A stretch of DNA of 10,252 bases from Limisphaerales bacterium. GTDB taxonomy: Bacteria > Verrucomicrobiota > Verrucomicrobiia > Limisphaerales > UBA11358. A program made the position numbers and the translations under genes. Where the stretch lies: the NCBI GenBank assembly GCA_027451565.1, contig DAIDJC010000103.1, positions 1 to 10,252 of the forward strand, written 5' to 3'. This document shows positions 1-6,806 of the stretch, piece after piece; position 1 is the first letter of the stretch, and the number at the start of each line of letters is the position of its first letter. The notes under the pieces were generated by a model. The model was not told where the DNA came from and ran no database searches. It saw only the letters and a program-made list of their open reading frames with translations.

Positions 1-516
1 AAACGGAATGAACAATAAATCCAGTTTGCCTCCCATTTTCACCGCCCAGGCAGCCAGCCGGCTTTCAAAGATCCGGGTCAGGCGAAAATACATCCATAAC
101 AAAAGACCCAGCAGTCCCAGATCAACCATCCCCATGAGCCATAGTCCGATGCCATGCATGAATGAGAAGTCCGGGGATTTTATCCAAAGCGGAGCAATGG
201 CCAGGTAGAATCCTCCAAGCCATGTCAGCCAGGAAAAGGGCCTGGCCAGGGCGGAGAAAATTTGAACGAACCCGCCAGGTTTTTCCCCGGATGCCGTCTT
301 TTTTTCATTTGAGCTTTGAAGCCCTCCCAGCGCCATTTGCGTTGCAAGGACCAGGACCAGGAGGATAACGGCGGTGCAAAGGTCCGCTCTTGTAAGGTTT
401 CCGAACACGCTTTGGGTCATGAAAGAACCCCATTCAGAGTTCAAGGCGCTGGAAATAAGGTTCGAGAGCCAGATGGCCACCAGTGCGGTTGAGGGAAATG
501 GAGCGGGACTTGTCAT
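1..516 (-). CDS. N-terminal part of a probable MscS-type mechanosensitive channel (truncated by window edge)
   Basis: An open frame of 172 codons starts at ATG 516-514 and has no stop before the left edge, so the C-terminal part is missing. The protein is clearly membrane-embedded. Hydrophobic segments lie at about residues 46-65, 94-112 and 122-147. They are followed by a basic/amphipathic stretch and then KLDLLFIPF at 164-172. Several transmembrane helices followed by a Leu-Asp-x-Leu-(hydrophobic)-Pro element is the arrangement that precedes the pore helix and beta domain in MscS-family channels, which open under membrane tension and release solutes. The diagnostic pore helix lies outside the window, so the family call is an inference. 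A purine-rich AAGGGAA sits 4 bases before the ATG, and the gene begins one base after the otsAB stop codon, so it is almost certainly co-transcribed and translationally coupled with trehalose synthesis. Another polytopic membrane protein is possible. Confidence 0.62.
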   Translation of the reverse strand, partial: MTSPAPFPSTALVAIWLSNLISSALNSEWGSFMTQSVFGNLTRADLCTAVILLVLVLATQMALGGLQSSNEKKTASGEKPGGFVQIFSALARPFSWLTWLGGFYLAIAPLWIKSPDFSFMHGIGLWLMGMVDLGLLGLLLWMYFRLTRIFESRLAAWAVKMGGKLDLLFIPF

Positions 517-517
517 T

Positions 518-2734
518 TTATTCCCTTGGCTGGCTGGATTGGAGTAATTCCCGGAGCGTTCGCCTCACGGCGGCGGGATTGGAAAGATAATAGCGGGCCG
601 CGGTCTGGGCAAGCCCCACACGAACAGAACAGGCATTGGCTGGCAAGGCTCGAAACAGATCCTCATCCGTCCAATCGTCACCCATGCCAAGAATAAAATC
701 AGGTTCAAAAAGTTTGAGCCATTCCAATGCGGCAAAACCCTTGTTGACTCCCACATTGCGGATCTCAATCACTTTGTTGCCCTCGAGCACTTGCACGTCA
801 ATGTTGCGAGTGTAGGATGCCAAGTCATCCACCAGTTCTTTTGACCTTTGTGCGGCTTGCTCGGGATCGGCCGATCGGAAATGCCATGCCAGAGAAAATT
901 CTTTTTCCTCCAAAAGCGCCCGTGGCAGGCGATCCACATAGAGCTGAAGGATGGGACGCACACGGTTTTTCCAGTCTGAGGTCATTGCCCTGAGCATTCT
1001 CCAGTCCTGGCCCCGGACCCGCAGCCATGCCCCATGTTCCGCAATCAGAGAAATGGGCAGGGATCCAAACCATTCTTCAAGCGCCTTGCGCGGCCTGCCG
1101 CTGACAATGGCCACCTGATTAAGGGGGTTGGCGCCCAGAGAGCCCAGGGTTTCCATCAACTCCGGGTCAGGCCTGGCAAGGTCCGGTTGGTCTGCAAATG
1201 GCACCAGTGTGCCGTCATAATCCAGGAGCAAGGCTCTCGTGCTGGAAGCGCGGTACTGCTTGATCAAAGTGGAAAAAGCCTTTCCCACCAGCAATCGTGC
1301 CTGGCGCGTGGCTTCAATTTTCTGGCTGGTGAGCAGCGCTTGAACAAAATCCTCCGCCCACCGCACCACATCATACCTTTGCAGCCGATCTTGCAGCATG
1401 CGGTTGCGGCGGACCTGTTCCTCCGCGGGCATGGTGAGCGCTTGTTCCAGGGCCCTGGCAAAATCCTCTCGATGAAAGGGATTGATGATCAATGCCTCTC
1501 CCATTTCCTTGGCGGCGCCTGCCATCTCGCTCAGGATCAGCACCCCCAACCCATCCGGACGGGAGGCGATGAACTCCTTGGCGACCAGATTCATTCCATC
1601 CCTGAGGGGAGTGATCAAAGCCACATTGCATAGCCGGTAAAGGGGAACGATCTCCTCAAATGTCAGGCTCCGGAACTGATAAATCAACGGGGTCCAATGC
1701 ACATCGCCATAATCCCCCACGATCCGGCCCACGGCCTGCTCCAGTTCCAGTTTCATGGCTTGATAGCTGTCAACCCCGATTCGTGAGGGTGCCACGGAGA
1801 TGATGAACACCACCTTTCCCCGCCACTGGGGATTCAACTTGAGAAAGGTTTCATAACCCCTCAGGCGGTTGATCAAACCTTTGGAATAGTCCAGCCGGTC
1901 CACCGAAAAAATAATCTTCTGGCCCGGATACCGTCCCCGCACCGTTTCCACTTGGGCTGCCACTTCCGGGGTGGAGGATGCCGTGGCAAAACGCTCGAAT
2001 TCCACGCCCATGGGAAAAGTATCCACACGCACTTGACGGTCCCGCACCGTCAGATTCCCCAATTGATGTTCATGCCCTGACGTGCGCAGGACAGATGTGA
2101 GAAAATCCCTTACATAATCATGGGTGTGAAATCCTATCAGGTTGGACCCCAACAACCCTTCCACAATTTGTTCCCGCCAGGGGCGAGGCAGTAATCGGAA
2201 GATTTCCCATGATGGAAATGGAATGTGGAGGAAGAAGCCAATGGGCAAGTCAGGCATGGCTTCGCGCAAAAGCTGCGGAAGCAGCATCAAATGGTAGTCC
2301 TGAATCCACACCACATCATCCGTGCGCAGATATTGGAGGATGGCCTTCGCAAAAATCTGGTTTATGTTCCGGTATTCCTGCCAGTGTTCCTCCTCATAAC
2401 AGGTCAGGGAGGGGAAATAGTGAAAAAGCGGCCAAAGTGTCTTGTTGCAAAATCCCAAGTAAAAGCGATCCATGGCTTCTGCTTCCAGGAAAACCGGGGC
2501 AGAATGATATTGCAGCGCGTACTCCTGCACTGCGCCTTGGTGCGCGGGTGGCACTGTTGACCCTGGCCAACCCAGCCAGAGAAATTCCCGTTGTTCAGCC
2601 CCATCCAGGACTTTGCGGTCCAGATAACTCCACAATCCCGTCGTCAATCCCCCTGCGCTCGGCTGGAAAACCGGCTGCTCATTGACAAACGAAACTGAGA
2701 AAGGCAACCGGTTGGATACGATGACCAGCCTCAT
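518..2734 (-). CDS. otsAB: Bifunctional trehalose-6-phosphate synthase / trehalose-6-phosphate phosphatase (OtsA-OtsB fusion)
   Basis: This 738-residue cytoplasmic enzyme should join UDP-glucose (or another NDP-glucose) and glucose-6-phosphate to trehalose-6-phosphate, then dephosphorylate it to trehalose. Residues 1 to about 475 are a GT20 synthase domain: RLVIVSNRLP at the N-terminus (Arg9), the conserved GFCNKTLWPLFHY block, WIQDYHLMLLP, HIPFPSWEIFR, and the nucleotide-sugar site SVDRLDYSKG (Arg280, Lys285). TPLRDGMNLVAKEF (Asp379, Glu387) completes it. Residues about 495-738 are a HAD phosphatase of OtsB type: LLLDYDGT with nucleophile Asp505 and Asp507, VAIVSGRP, IAEHGAW, and the metal motif GDDWTDED at 685-692. 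All catalytic blocks are intact, so both activities are expected. I start at ATG 2734 rather than the adjacent in-frame TTG 2737, because GGAGG (2743-2747) lies 8 bases before the ATG. Most bacteria encode OtsA and OtsB separately. The next gene on the strand is a probable channel starting one base after this stop. Confidence 0.97.
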   Translation of the reverse strand: MRLVIVSNRLPFSVSFVNEQPVFQPSAGGLTTGLWSYLDRKVLDGAEQREFLWLGWPGSTVPPAHQGAVQEYALQYHSAPVFLEAEAMDRFYLGFCNKTLWPLFHYFPSLTCYEEEHWQEYRNINQIFAKAILQYLRTDDVVWIQDYHLMLLPQLLREAMPDLPIGFFLHIPFPSWEIFRLLPRPWREQIVEGLLGSNLIGFHTHDYVRDFLTSVLRTSGHEHQLGNLTVRDRQVRVDTFPMGVEFERFATASSTPEVAAQVETVRGRYPGQKIIFSVDRLDYSKGLINRLRGYETFLKLNPQWRGKVVFIISVAPSRIGVDSYQAMKLELEQAVGRIVGDYGDVHWTPLIYQFRSLTFEEIVPLYRLCNVALITPLRDGMNLVAKEFIASRPDGLGVLILSEMAGAAKEMGEALIINPFHREDFARALEQALTMPAEEQVRRNRMLQDRLQRYDVVRWAEDFVQALLTSQKIEATRQARLLVGKAFSTLIKQYRASSTRALLLDYDGTLVPFADQPDLARPDPELMETLGSLGANPLNQVAIVSGRPRKALEEWFGSLPISLIAEHGAWLRVRGQDWRMLRAMTSDWKNRVRPILQLYVDRLPRALLEEKEFSLAWHFRSADPEQAAQRSKELVDDLASYTRNIDVQVLEGNKVIEIRNVGVNKGFAALEWLKLFEPDFILGMGDDWTDEDLFRALPANACSVRVGLAQTAARYYLSNPAAVRRTLRELLQSSQPRE

Positions 2735-2742
2735 CAAAGCAT

Positions 2743-2747
2743 CCTCC
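2743..2747 (-). promoter_or_regulatory. Ribosome binding site of otsAB
   Basis: The minus strand reads GGAGG here, a perfect core Shine-Dalgarno sequence, 8 bases before ATG 2734 and 5 bases before the alternative TTG 2737. The spacing favours the ATG. An ATG at 2742-2740 is out of frame. Confidence 0.8.
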
Positions 2748-3045
2748 AGTTTGCGGGATCAAAGCGCAACCCATTTTTGTTGTTGATTGAAAAAATCTTG
2801 CCACCAGGCAGGTTGTAAGGCGCGCAGGCTTTTTGGTTTGGGTCAGCGACGCCAAGAAAAGCGCGGATGTTTCCCCATTGTGGAGAATGTCTCTCAGCGG
2901 TCAAAAGCTGATTTTTTGAATCACGGCCAGCCTCATTTAGGATTTTTTAACCCGCTTTCCAAGGTTCGGCCATGGGTGAAGGATTTTCCCGGGCAGTTCG
3001 CATTCATATTGTCCCACGTCAACCAAACTTTTCAAAGCCAGCCAC

Positions 3046-3088
3046 CACCGATGGAGGGTAATCCTCCGGTGCTCCGCCGGCAGGGCGG
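3046..3088. repeat. Two adjacent GC-rich hairpins in the intergenic region
   Basis: The first inverted repeat pairs CACCG (3046-3050) with CGGTG (3067-3071). After a 3-base bulge (3051-3053), GAGG (3054-3057) pairs with CCTC (3063-3066) around the 5-base loop GTAAT, giving nine pairs in all. The second pairs CCGCC (3074-3078) with GGCGG (3084-3088) around a 5-base loop. Neither is followed directly by a T tract, so a simple intrinsic terminator is unlikely. They could belong to a structured RNA or a protein-binding site. The role is unknown. Confidence 0.5.
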
Positions 3089-3350
3089 TGTGTCCTGGGG
3101 CATTGGGTGTTTTTGTGTGTTTAAGAATGCCGGGTGACCTTTGGCGCGCGAAAAATATTCGGAATCCATTTTCAATCCAGTGCACCCTGGTTCCATCCAT
3201 TGCAACTTTGATTTAGTGGTGGGATGCTGGCCTGCATTATTCGAAAATGATTCAGACTCTCTAAAAAAGAGGATGGGGTCCTGGCGTATTCTGAAAGGCC
3301 CCAAAGTGCTCTTCATTATTTCAGGAGGCTTTCCGGGCCGCTTTTTCCGG

Positions 3351-3379
3351 TTGATTTAGAAAGGTGCCGGCTGTATTCA
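3351..3379 (+). promoter_or_regulatory. Weak candidate promoter immediately before the zinc-ribbon gene
   Basis: TTGATT (3351-3356) and TATTCA (3374-3379) are separated by 17 bases. They match the sigma70 -35 and -10 consensus at only 4/6 and 3/6 positions. If used, transcription would start close to 3386, the ATG itself, giving a leaderless or near-leaderless message. That would fit the absence of a Shine-Dalgarno sequence there. The match is weak and may be chance. Confidence 0.2.
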
Positions 3380-3385
3380 AATCCA

Positions 3386-3790
3386 ATGGGGCGCACGTTC
3401 CATTTTGAATGTCCGGTGTGCCAATACCGGGCGCGGTTATCGGGCGGGTTTGATTCCGGCCTGCATTGTGAGGTGCAGACCATGGTTTGCCGGGAGTGCC
3501 GGGAATTGTTTGACGCGTTATTAAAGGTTCGCACCCGAAGGCGCGAGACGCTGGAAATAGCCACGCGCCGGCTTCCCGCCAAGGAGGCCGATATACCCCC
3601 GGTGGTTTTGCGCCAAGGCTCCTTTCAACCACTTGAAATCGCTGTGGCGCCCTTGGAATGGAAGCAATTCAAGTTGGCCTGCCCGACCAATCCCCGGCAC
3701 AGGGTGGAGGAATGGAAGGAGCCGGGCCGATGCCCGCGCTGTGGAAATTTCATGGAAAAATCGGGCATCCCCTTCCGGTTGTGGGAGTAA
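3386..3790 (+). CDS. Small double zinc-ribbon protein of unknown function
   Basis: This 134-residue, probably cytoplasmic protein carries two cysteine clusters that look like zinc ribbons. The N-terminal one is CPVC (Cys9, Cys12) with CREC (Cys35, Cys38). The C-terminal one has Cys99 and His105 followed by CPRC (Cys116, Cys119). Between them lies a basic, helix-prone stretch at about residues 45-65 (TRRRETLEIATRR) and a linker. There is no signal peptide or membrane segment. The even spacing of metal ligands at both ends supports a real gene rather than a chance frame. I do not recognise a named family. Zinc ribbons of this kind occur in nucleic-acid-binding or protein-assembly factors, but no role can be assigned. 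The ATG at 3386 has no Shine-Dalgarno sequence at normal distance. AAAGG (3360-3364) is 21 bases away and would suit a rare CTG at 3371 instead. The next gene begins 75 bases downstream on the same strand. Confidence 0.72.
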   Translation: MGRTFHFECPVCQYRARLSGGFDSGLHCEVQTMVCRECRELFDALLKVRTRRRETLEIATRRLPAKEADIPPVVLRQGSFQPLEIAVAPLEWKQFKLACPTNPRHRVEEWKEPGRCPRCGNFMEKSGIPFRLWE

Positions 3791-3865
3791 AACCTTTGTT
3801 TCGTTGGCAGGCATGGCGCCCCGAATAATCTGGCCAAGTGAATGCGGGAATGGCAGGTTGCCAGC

Positions 3866-6187
3866 ATGAATCGGATCATGAAATGGTGGATGGCGGACGT
3901 TGTGCTGTTGTTTTTTCTATCGGCACCATCAATGCGGGCGGATGCGACGAATGGGGATTTCTTTGGATTCACAGGCCCGGAGATTTTTCCCATTGACCAG
4001 CAAATAGGTCTTCTCCATGTGGCGGACCTGGATGGGGACGGATTGAACGACCTGGTGGTGGCCAATAATTTGAGGTCCAAAATTGACCTGTTGTACAACA
4101 TGACAGGCAAGACGAACCGGGCGGCCTATAACCTGCACCGGAAGCTGGAGTTAAACGAGCTTGCGCCGGATTCGCGCTTCCGCATTGATTCCATTCCCGC
4201 CAACGAACGCATAGCGGCCATGGACGTGAAAGATTTGAACGGGGATGGGCGACCGGACATTGTCTATTATGGCGATCAAAAGGACCTTGTGGTGCTCTAC
4301 AATCTCGGCACCAATGGCTGGAGTGACCCGAAGACGTGGCACATTGATGACGGGCAAATGGATCCGAACGCATTGGCCACGGGCGACCTGACGGGCAACG
4401 GATTGAATGATGTGGTGCTGTTGGGGGACAGCGGAGAAGCCTATCTGCTGCGGCAGCGGGCAGACCACACGCTGGCCGAACCGGAGCGGATCTCTTATTC
4501 AGGCACTCCCCATGCGGTGCAGATCGTGGACGTTAATGGGGATGGACGAAGCGACCTGTTGTTTGTGGATTTTGACAGCACTGCTCCCTACAGGGTGCGA
4601 TTCCAAATGCCAGGGGGTCAATTGGGTCCTGAAATCTATTTCAAACACCAACCCGTGCGGTCTTTTTGCCTGGATAATCTGGGGGGCGGCCCGACCAATT
4701 ACCTCACCAGCATCGTGCAGGCCACGGGCAGGGCCGAGGTTTCCCAATTTGTATGCGAGCCTGCCGATCCGCTGCCGGGACATTTGCAGGCTGGCCAGTT
4801 TCAAGTGCTGCCCCTGAACAAAACCCAGGCCTCCCGTCGGGGCGTTCTTTTTCAAGACATCAATGGCGATGGGCGGCCCGATCTGCTGGTGGCTGAGCCT
4901 GAAAGCGGGCAGCTCTCCGTTTACCTCCAGCAACCCGACGGCACTTTTTCCCCGGCAGCGCGTTATCCTTCATTGGAGGGTGTCACGAAGATTTCGGTCG
5001 CCGATTGGCATCAGAACGGCCATCCGTCCATTTTTGTCCTGAGCCAGGACGAGGGTGCCGTGGGTGTGACGGCTTTTGACGGGCAGGGGAGACTGCCTTT
5101 TCCTGCCAAGCTGCCCTTGGATGGCAAGCCCCTGATAATGACCACGGGGGTGCTCAAGCCCGGCGCCCAGCCCGTGTTGGCGGTGATCGTGGACAAGGAT
5201 GGCTCGCGTTTCCTGGATATTTGCACTGCCGACGGTCATGTGCGTTCCCAAAAATTAAGCGCCTCTTTTACTTCAAACCCCACAACCCTGGCCATTGTTG
5301 ATGTGAACCAGGATGGCCTGGCCGATTTGGTGATGCTCGCGCCCTACGAAAAAATCAAGGTGCTGCTCCAGTTGAAGGATGGGTCTTTCGATGAAGAGGA
5401 CGTGGATCCCCCGGGTGGTCCGATGGACCAGCCCTGGCTGGCCACGGCAGACTTGGATGGGGTGGGAAAACCGGAGCTTTTGTTGCCTCAAAAGAATTTT
5501 ATCCGAGCCGTGGTACTTCAGCCAGCCCCCCGACCTGTCGGTTCCACGAATTCACCTGGTTGGACTTTTATCGTGAAGGATCAAATCAATGGCGTGGACA
5601 GTGATTCCCTCATTACCGGCGCCACGGCTGTCATGGAGAGTAAGCGCTCCACCCCGGCCATTTTCATGCTGGATCAGAGTCATAATTTTTTAACCATGGC
5701 GGAGCGGGACACCCATGGCGTCTGGCAGGTTGTTAAAAACCTGAACCTGCCCATTTCGGACTTCAACTCTTTGTCCTCCATCCAGGTGGGAGGACATGCG
5801 GCAGTGGCATTTCAAGGCCAGAATGCCGTTGCTTGGCAGGCGTTGCATGGGGACGTCTGGGGCTTGAGCCAGCTTGATTTTTATGACACGCCCATCAAGG
5901 ATGGCTACCTGAATGACTTGGTGGCCGGGGACCTCAACGGGAGCGGCAGGAAACAACTGGTTTTCATGGAGACCGCACGGAATTATCTGGATTTGGTGGT
6001 TTTCAACCGACAACGCAAACTGGTGCCCGGGGACCGTTGGCAGGTTTTTGAACAACACACTTTTCGGGGCGCGGACAATGCCCTGCCTGAACCCAGGGAA
6101 TGCGCCGTGGCAGATGTGACCGGAGATGGTAAAAACGACCTTATAGTTCTGGTACACGACCGGATTTTGGTTTACCCGCAGCAGTAA
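3866..6187 (+). CDS. Secreted FG-GAP/VCBS repeat beta-propeller protein
   Basis: This 773-residue protein starts with a probable Sec signal peptide. A short basic N-terminus is followed by the hydrophobic core ADVVLLFFLSAP and a signal-peptidase-like ADA at about residues 25-27. The rest is built from FG-GAP/VCBS repeats with calcium-loop motifs: ADLDGDGLNDLVV near residue 53, then copies near 120, 171, 219, 328, 377, 475, 526, 687 and 747. Examples are DLNGDGRPDIV, DVNGDGRSDLL, DINGDGRPDLL and DVTGDGKNDLI. Some later copies are degenerate (DWHQNGHPS, DLDGVGKPE). Such repeats fold as blades of calcium-binding beta-propellers, as in integrin alpha chains, so an extracytoplasmic binding role is likely. 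The ligand is unknown, and there is no catalytic domain or C-terminal anchor. The chain ends right after the last blade. I chose ATG 3866 because AGG (3855-3857) lies 8 bases upstream and the signal peptide then starts properly. ATG 3842 would add 8 residues but has no ribosome site. Confidence 0.9.
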   Translation: MNRIMKWWMADVVLLFFLSAPSMRADATNGDFFGFTGPEIFPIDQQIGLLHVADLDGDGLNDLVVANNLRSKIDLLYNMTGKTNRAAYNLHRKLELNELAPDSRFRIDSIPANERIAAMDVKDLNGDGRPDIVYYGDQKDLVVLYNLGTNGWSDPKTWHIDDGQMDPNALATGDLTGNGLNDVVLLGDSGEAYLLRQRADHTLAEPERISYSGTPHAVQIVDVNGDGRSDLLFVDFDSTAPYRVRFQMPGGQLGPEIYFKHQPVRSFCLDNLGGGPTNYLTSIVQATGRAEVSQFVCEPADPLPGHLQAGQFQVLPLNKTQASRRGVLFQDINGDGRPDLLVAEPESGQLSVYLQQPDGTFSPAARYPSLEGVTKISVADWHQNGHPSIFVLSQDEGAVGVTAFDGQGRLPFPAKLPLDGKPLIMTTGVLKPGAQPVLAVIVDKDGSRFLDICTADGHVRSQKLSASFTSNPTTLAIVDVNQDGLADLVMLAPYEKIKVLLQLKDGSFDEEDVDPPGGPMDQPWLATADLDGVGKPELLLPQKNFIRAVVLQPAPRPVGSTNSPGWTFIVKDQINGVDSDSLITGATAVMESKRSTPAIFMLDQSHNFLTMAERDTHGVWQVVKNLNLPISDFNSLSSIQVGGHAAVAFQGQNAVAWQALHGDVWGLSQLDFYDTPIKDGYLNDLVAGDLNGSGRKQLVFMETARNYLDLVVFNRQRKLVPGDRWQVFEQHTFRGADNALPEPRECAVADVTGDGKNDLIVLVHDRILVYPQQ

Positions 6188-6200
6188 TTCTTCGACCGCC

Positions 6201-6806
6201 TTGAACCTCGCCCCGGCTCATTCATCCAGTTTGCTGGTTCAGTTGGAGACCTTGTTGGAACCACTTGATCTGGACCGGCTTTTTGCCAATCCAGGCCCAT
6301 TGCAAGTGGAGCTTGGGTGCGGAGACGCCTCTTTTCTGCTGGAATATGCCCGCAGGAATCCCGGGATTAATTTCCTGGGGGTGGAACGTTTGATGGGCCG
6401 TTTGCAAAAGCTGGACAGGAAAGGTCGCCGGCTGGAGCTGGTCAATTTGCGTGGCCTCCGCATTGAATCAGCCTATTTTCTGCAATACCTCCTGCCGGTG
6501 CATCGCGTTTCAGCCATCCACATCTATTTTCCTGATCCCTGGCCCAAAAAGAAACATCGTCGGCATCGTCTGATACAGGATGGGTTTCCTGCCCTGATCC
6601 GCAGGGTGCTGGTTCCCGGAGGCTTCGTCTATCTGCGGACAGACGACTTGGATTATTTTAATCAAATGAGGGCGGTTTTTGGCGGGTTTGAGGGTTGCCA
6701 GGAAATGGAAACCCCGCCGGGGTTGATGGAAGTGACCACGGATTTCGAGAGGGCATTCAACGCCCGGGGTGTTCCCACACTCCGGACGGCTTACCAGTTT
6801 TCCTGA
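6201..6806 (+). CDS. trmB: tRNA (guanine-N7-)-methyltransferase TrmB
   Basis: TrmB transfers a methyl group from S-adenosylmethionine to N7 of guanosine 46 in the variable loop of tRNAs. The 201-residue frame shows the SAM-binding motif VELGCGDASFL (from residue 36), an acidic motif II region (FLGVE), and the TrmB signature FPDPWPKKKHRRHR (from residue 110), which carries the conserved Asp112 and basic tRNA-contact residues. It also has LRTDD, and the C-terminal block TTDFERAFNARG. It is complete but at the short end for the family, mainly at the N-terminus. The start is TTG 6201: the frame is closed by TAG at 6144-6146, and no ATG or GTG occurs in frame before the SAM motif. No Shine-Dalgarno sequence precedes it, and it begins 13 bases after the FG-GAP stop, so coupled translation is likely. 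Its last 50 bases overlap the 3' end of bioA on the opposite strand. Confidence 0.95.
   Translation: MNLAPAHSSSLLVQLETLLEPLDLDRLFANPGPLQVELGCGDASFLLEYARRNPGINFLGVERLMGRLQKLDRKGRRLELVNLRGLRIESAYFLQYLLPVHRVSAIHIYFPDPWPKKKHRRHRLIQDGFPALIRRVLVPGGFVYLRTDDLDYFNQMRAVFGGFEGCQEMETPPGLMEVTTDFERAFNARGVPTLRTAYQFS

Larger units (their letters stand above)
2748..3385. other. Divergent intergenic region, about 640 bases, no convincing gene
   Basis: This stretch separates otsAB (minus) from the zinc-ribbon gene (plus), so it must contain the promoters of both divergent units. Short open frames exist on both strands (plus 2787-3137 and 3141-3359, minus 2937-3200 and 3032-3316). Their translations show no recognisable domain, have odd composition and lack good ribosome sites, so I do not call them genes. 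No tRNA, riboswitch core or canonical sigma70 promoter pair stands out. The one clear structure is the double hairpin at 3046-3088, listed separately. The length is notable beside the tight spacing of the neighbouring genes. A structured RNA, a long leader or a decayed gene would all be compatible with what is seen. Confidence 0.6.

Noticed and set aside
1034..1633. A 199-codon open frame on the plus strand opposite otsAB
   Set aside because: It lies entirely antisense to strongly conserved GT20 and HAD sequence, has no recognisable domain and is explained as a shadow of biased codon use.
2209..2685. A 158-codon plus-strand frame opposite the start of otsAB
   Set aside because: Fully antisense to conserved synthase motifs, with no domain and a low-complexity composition.
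2787..3137. A 116-codon plus-strand frame in the intergenic region
   Set aside because: No ribosome site, no domain, composition rich in Gln, Arg, Pro and Gly without periodic structure, and it runs through the double hairpin. Kept only as a possibility for comparative testing.
3370..3390. TTCAAATCC resembling the T-loop of a tRNA
   Set aside because: The flanking bases do not form a T stem, and no acceptor or anticodon arm can be drawn around it.
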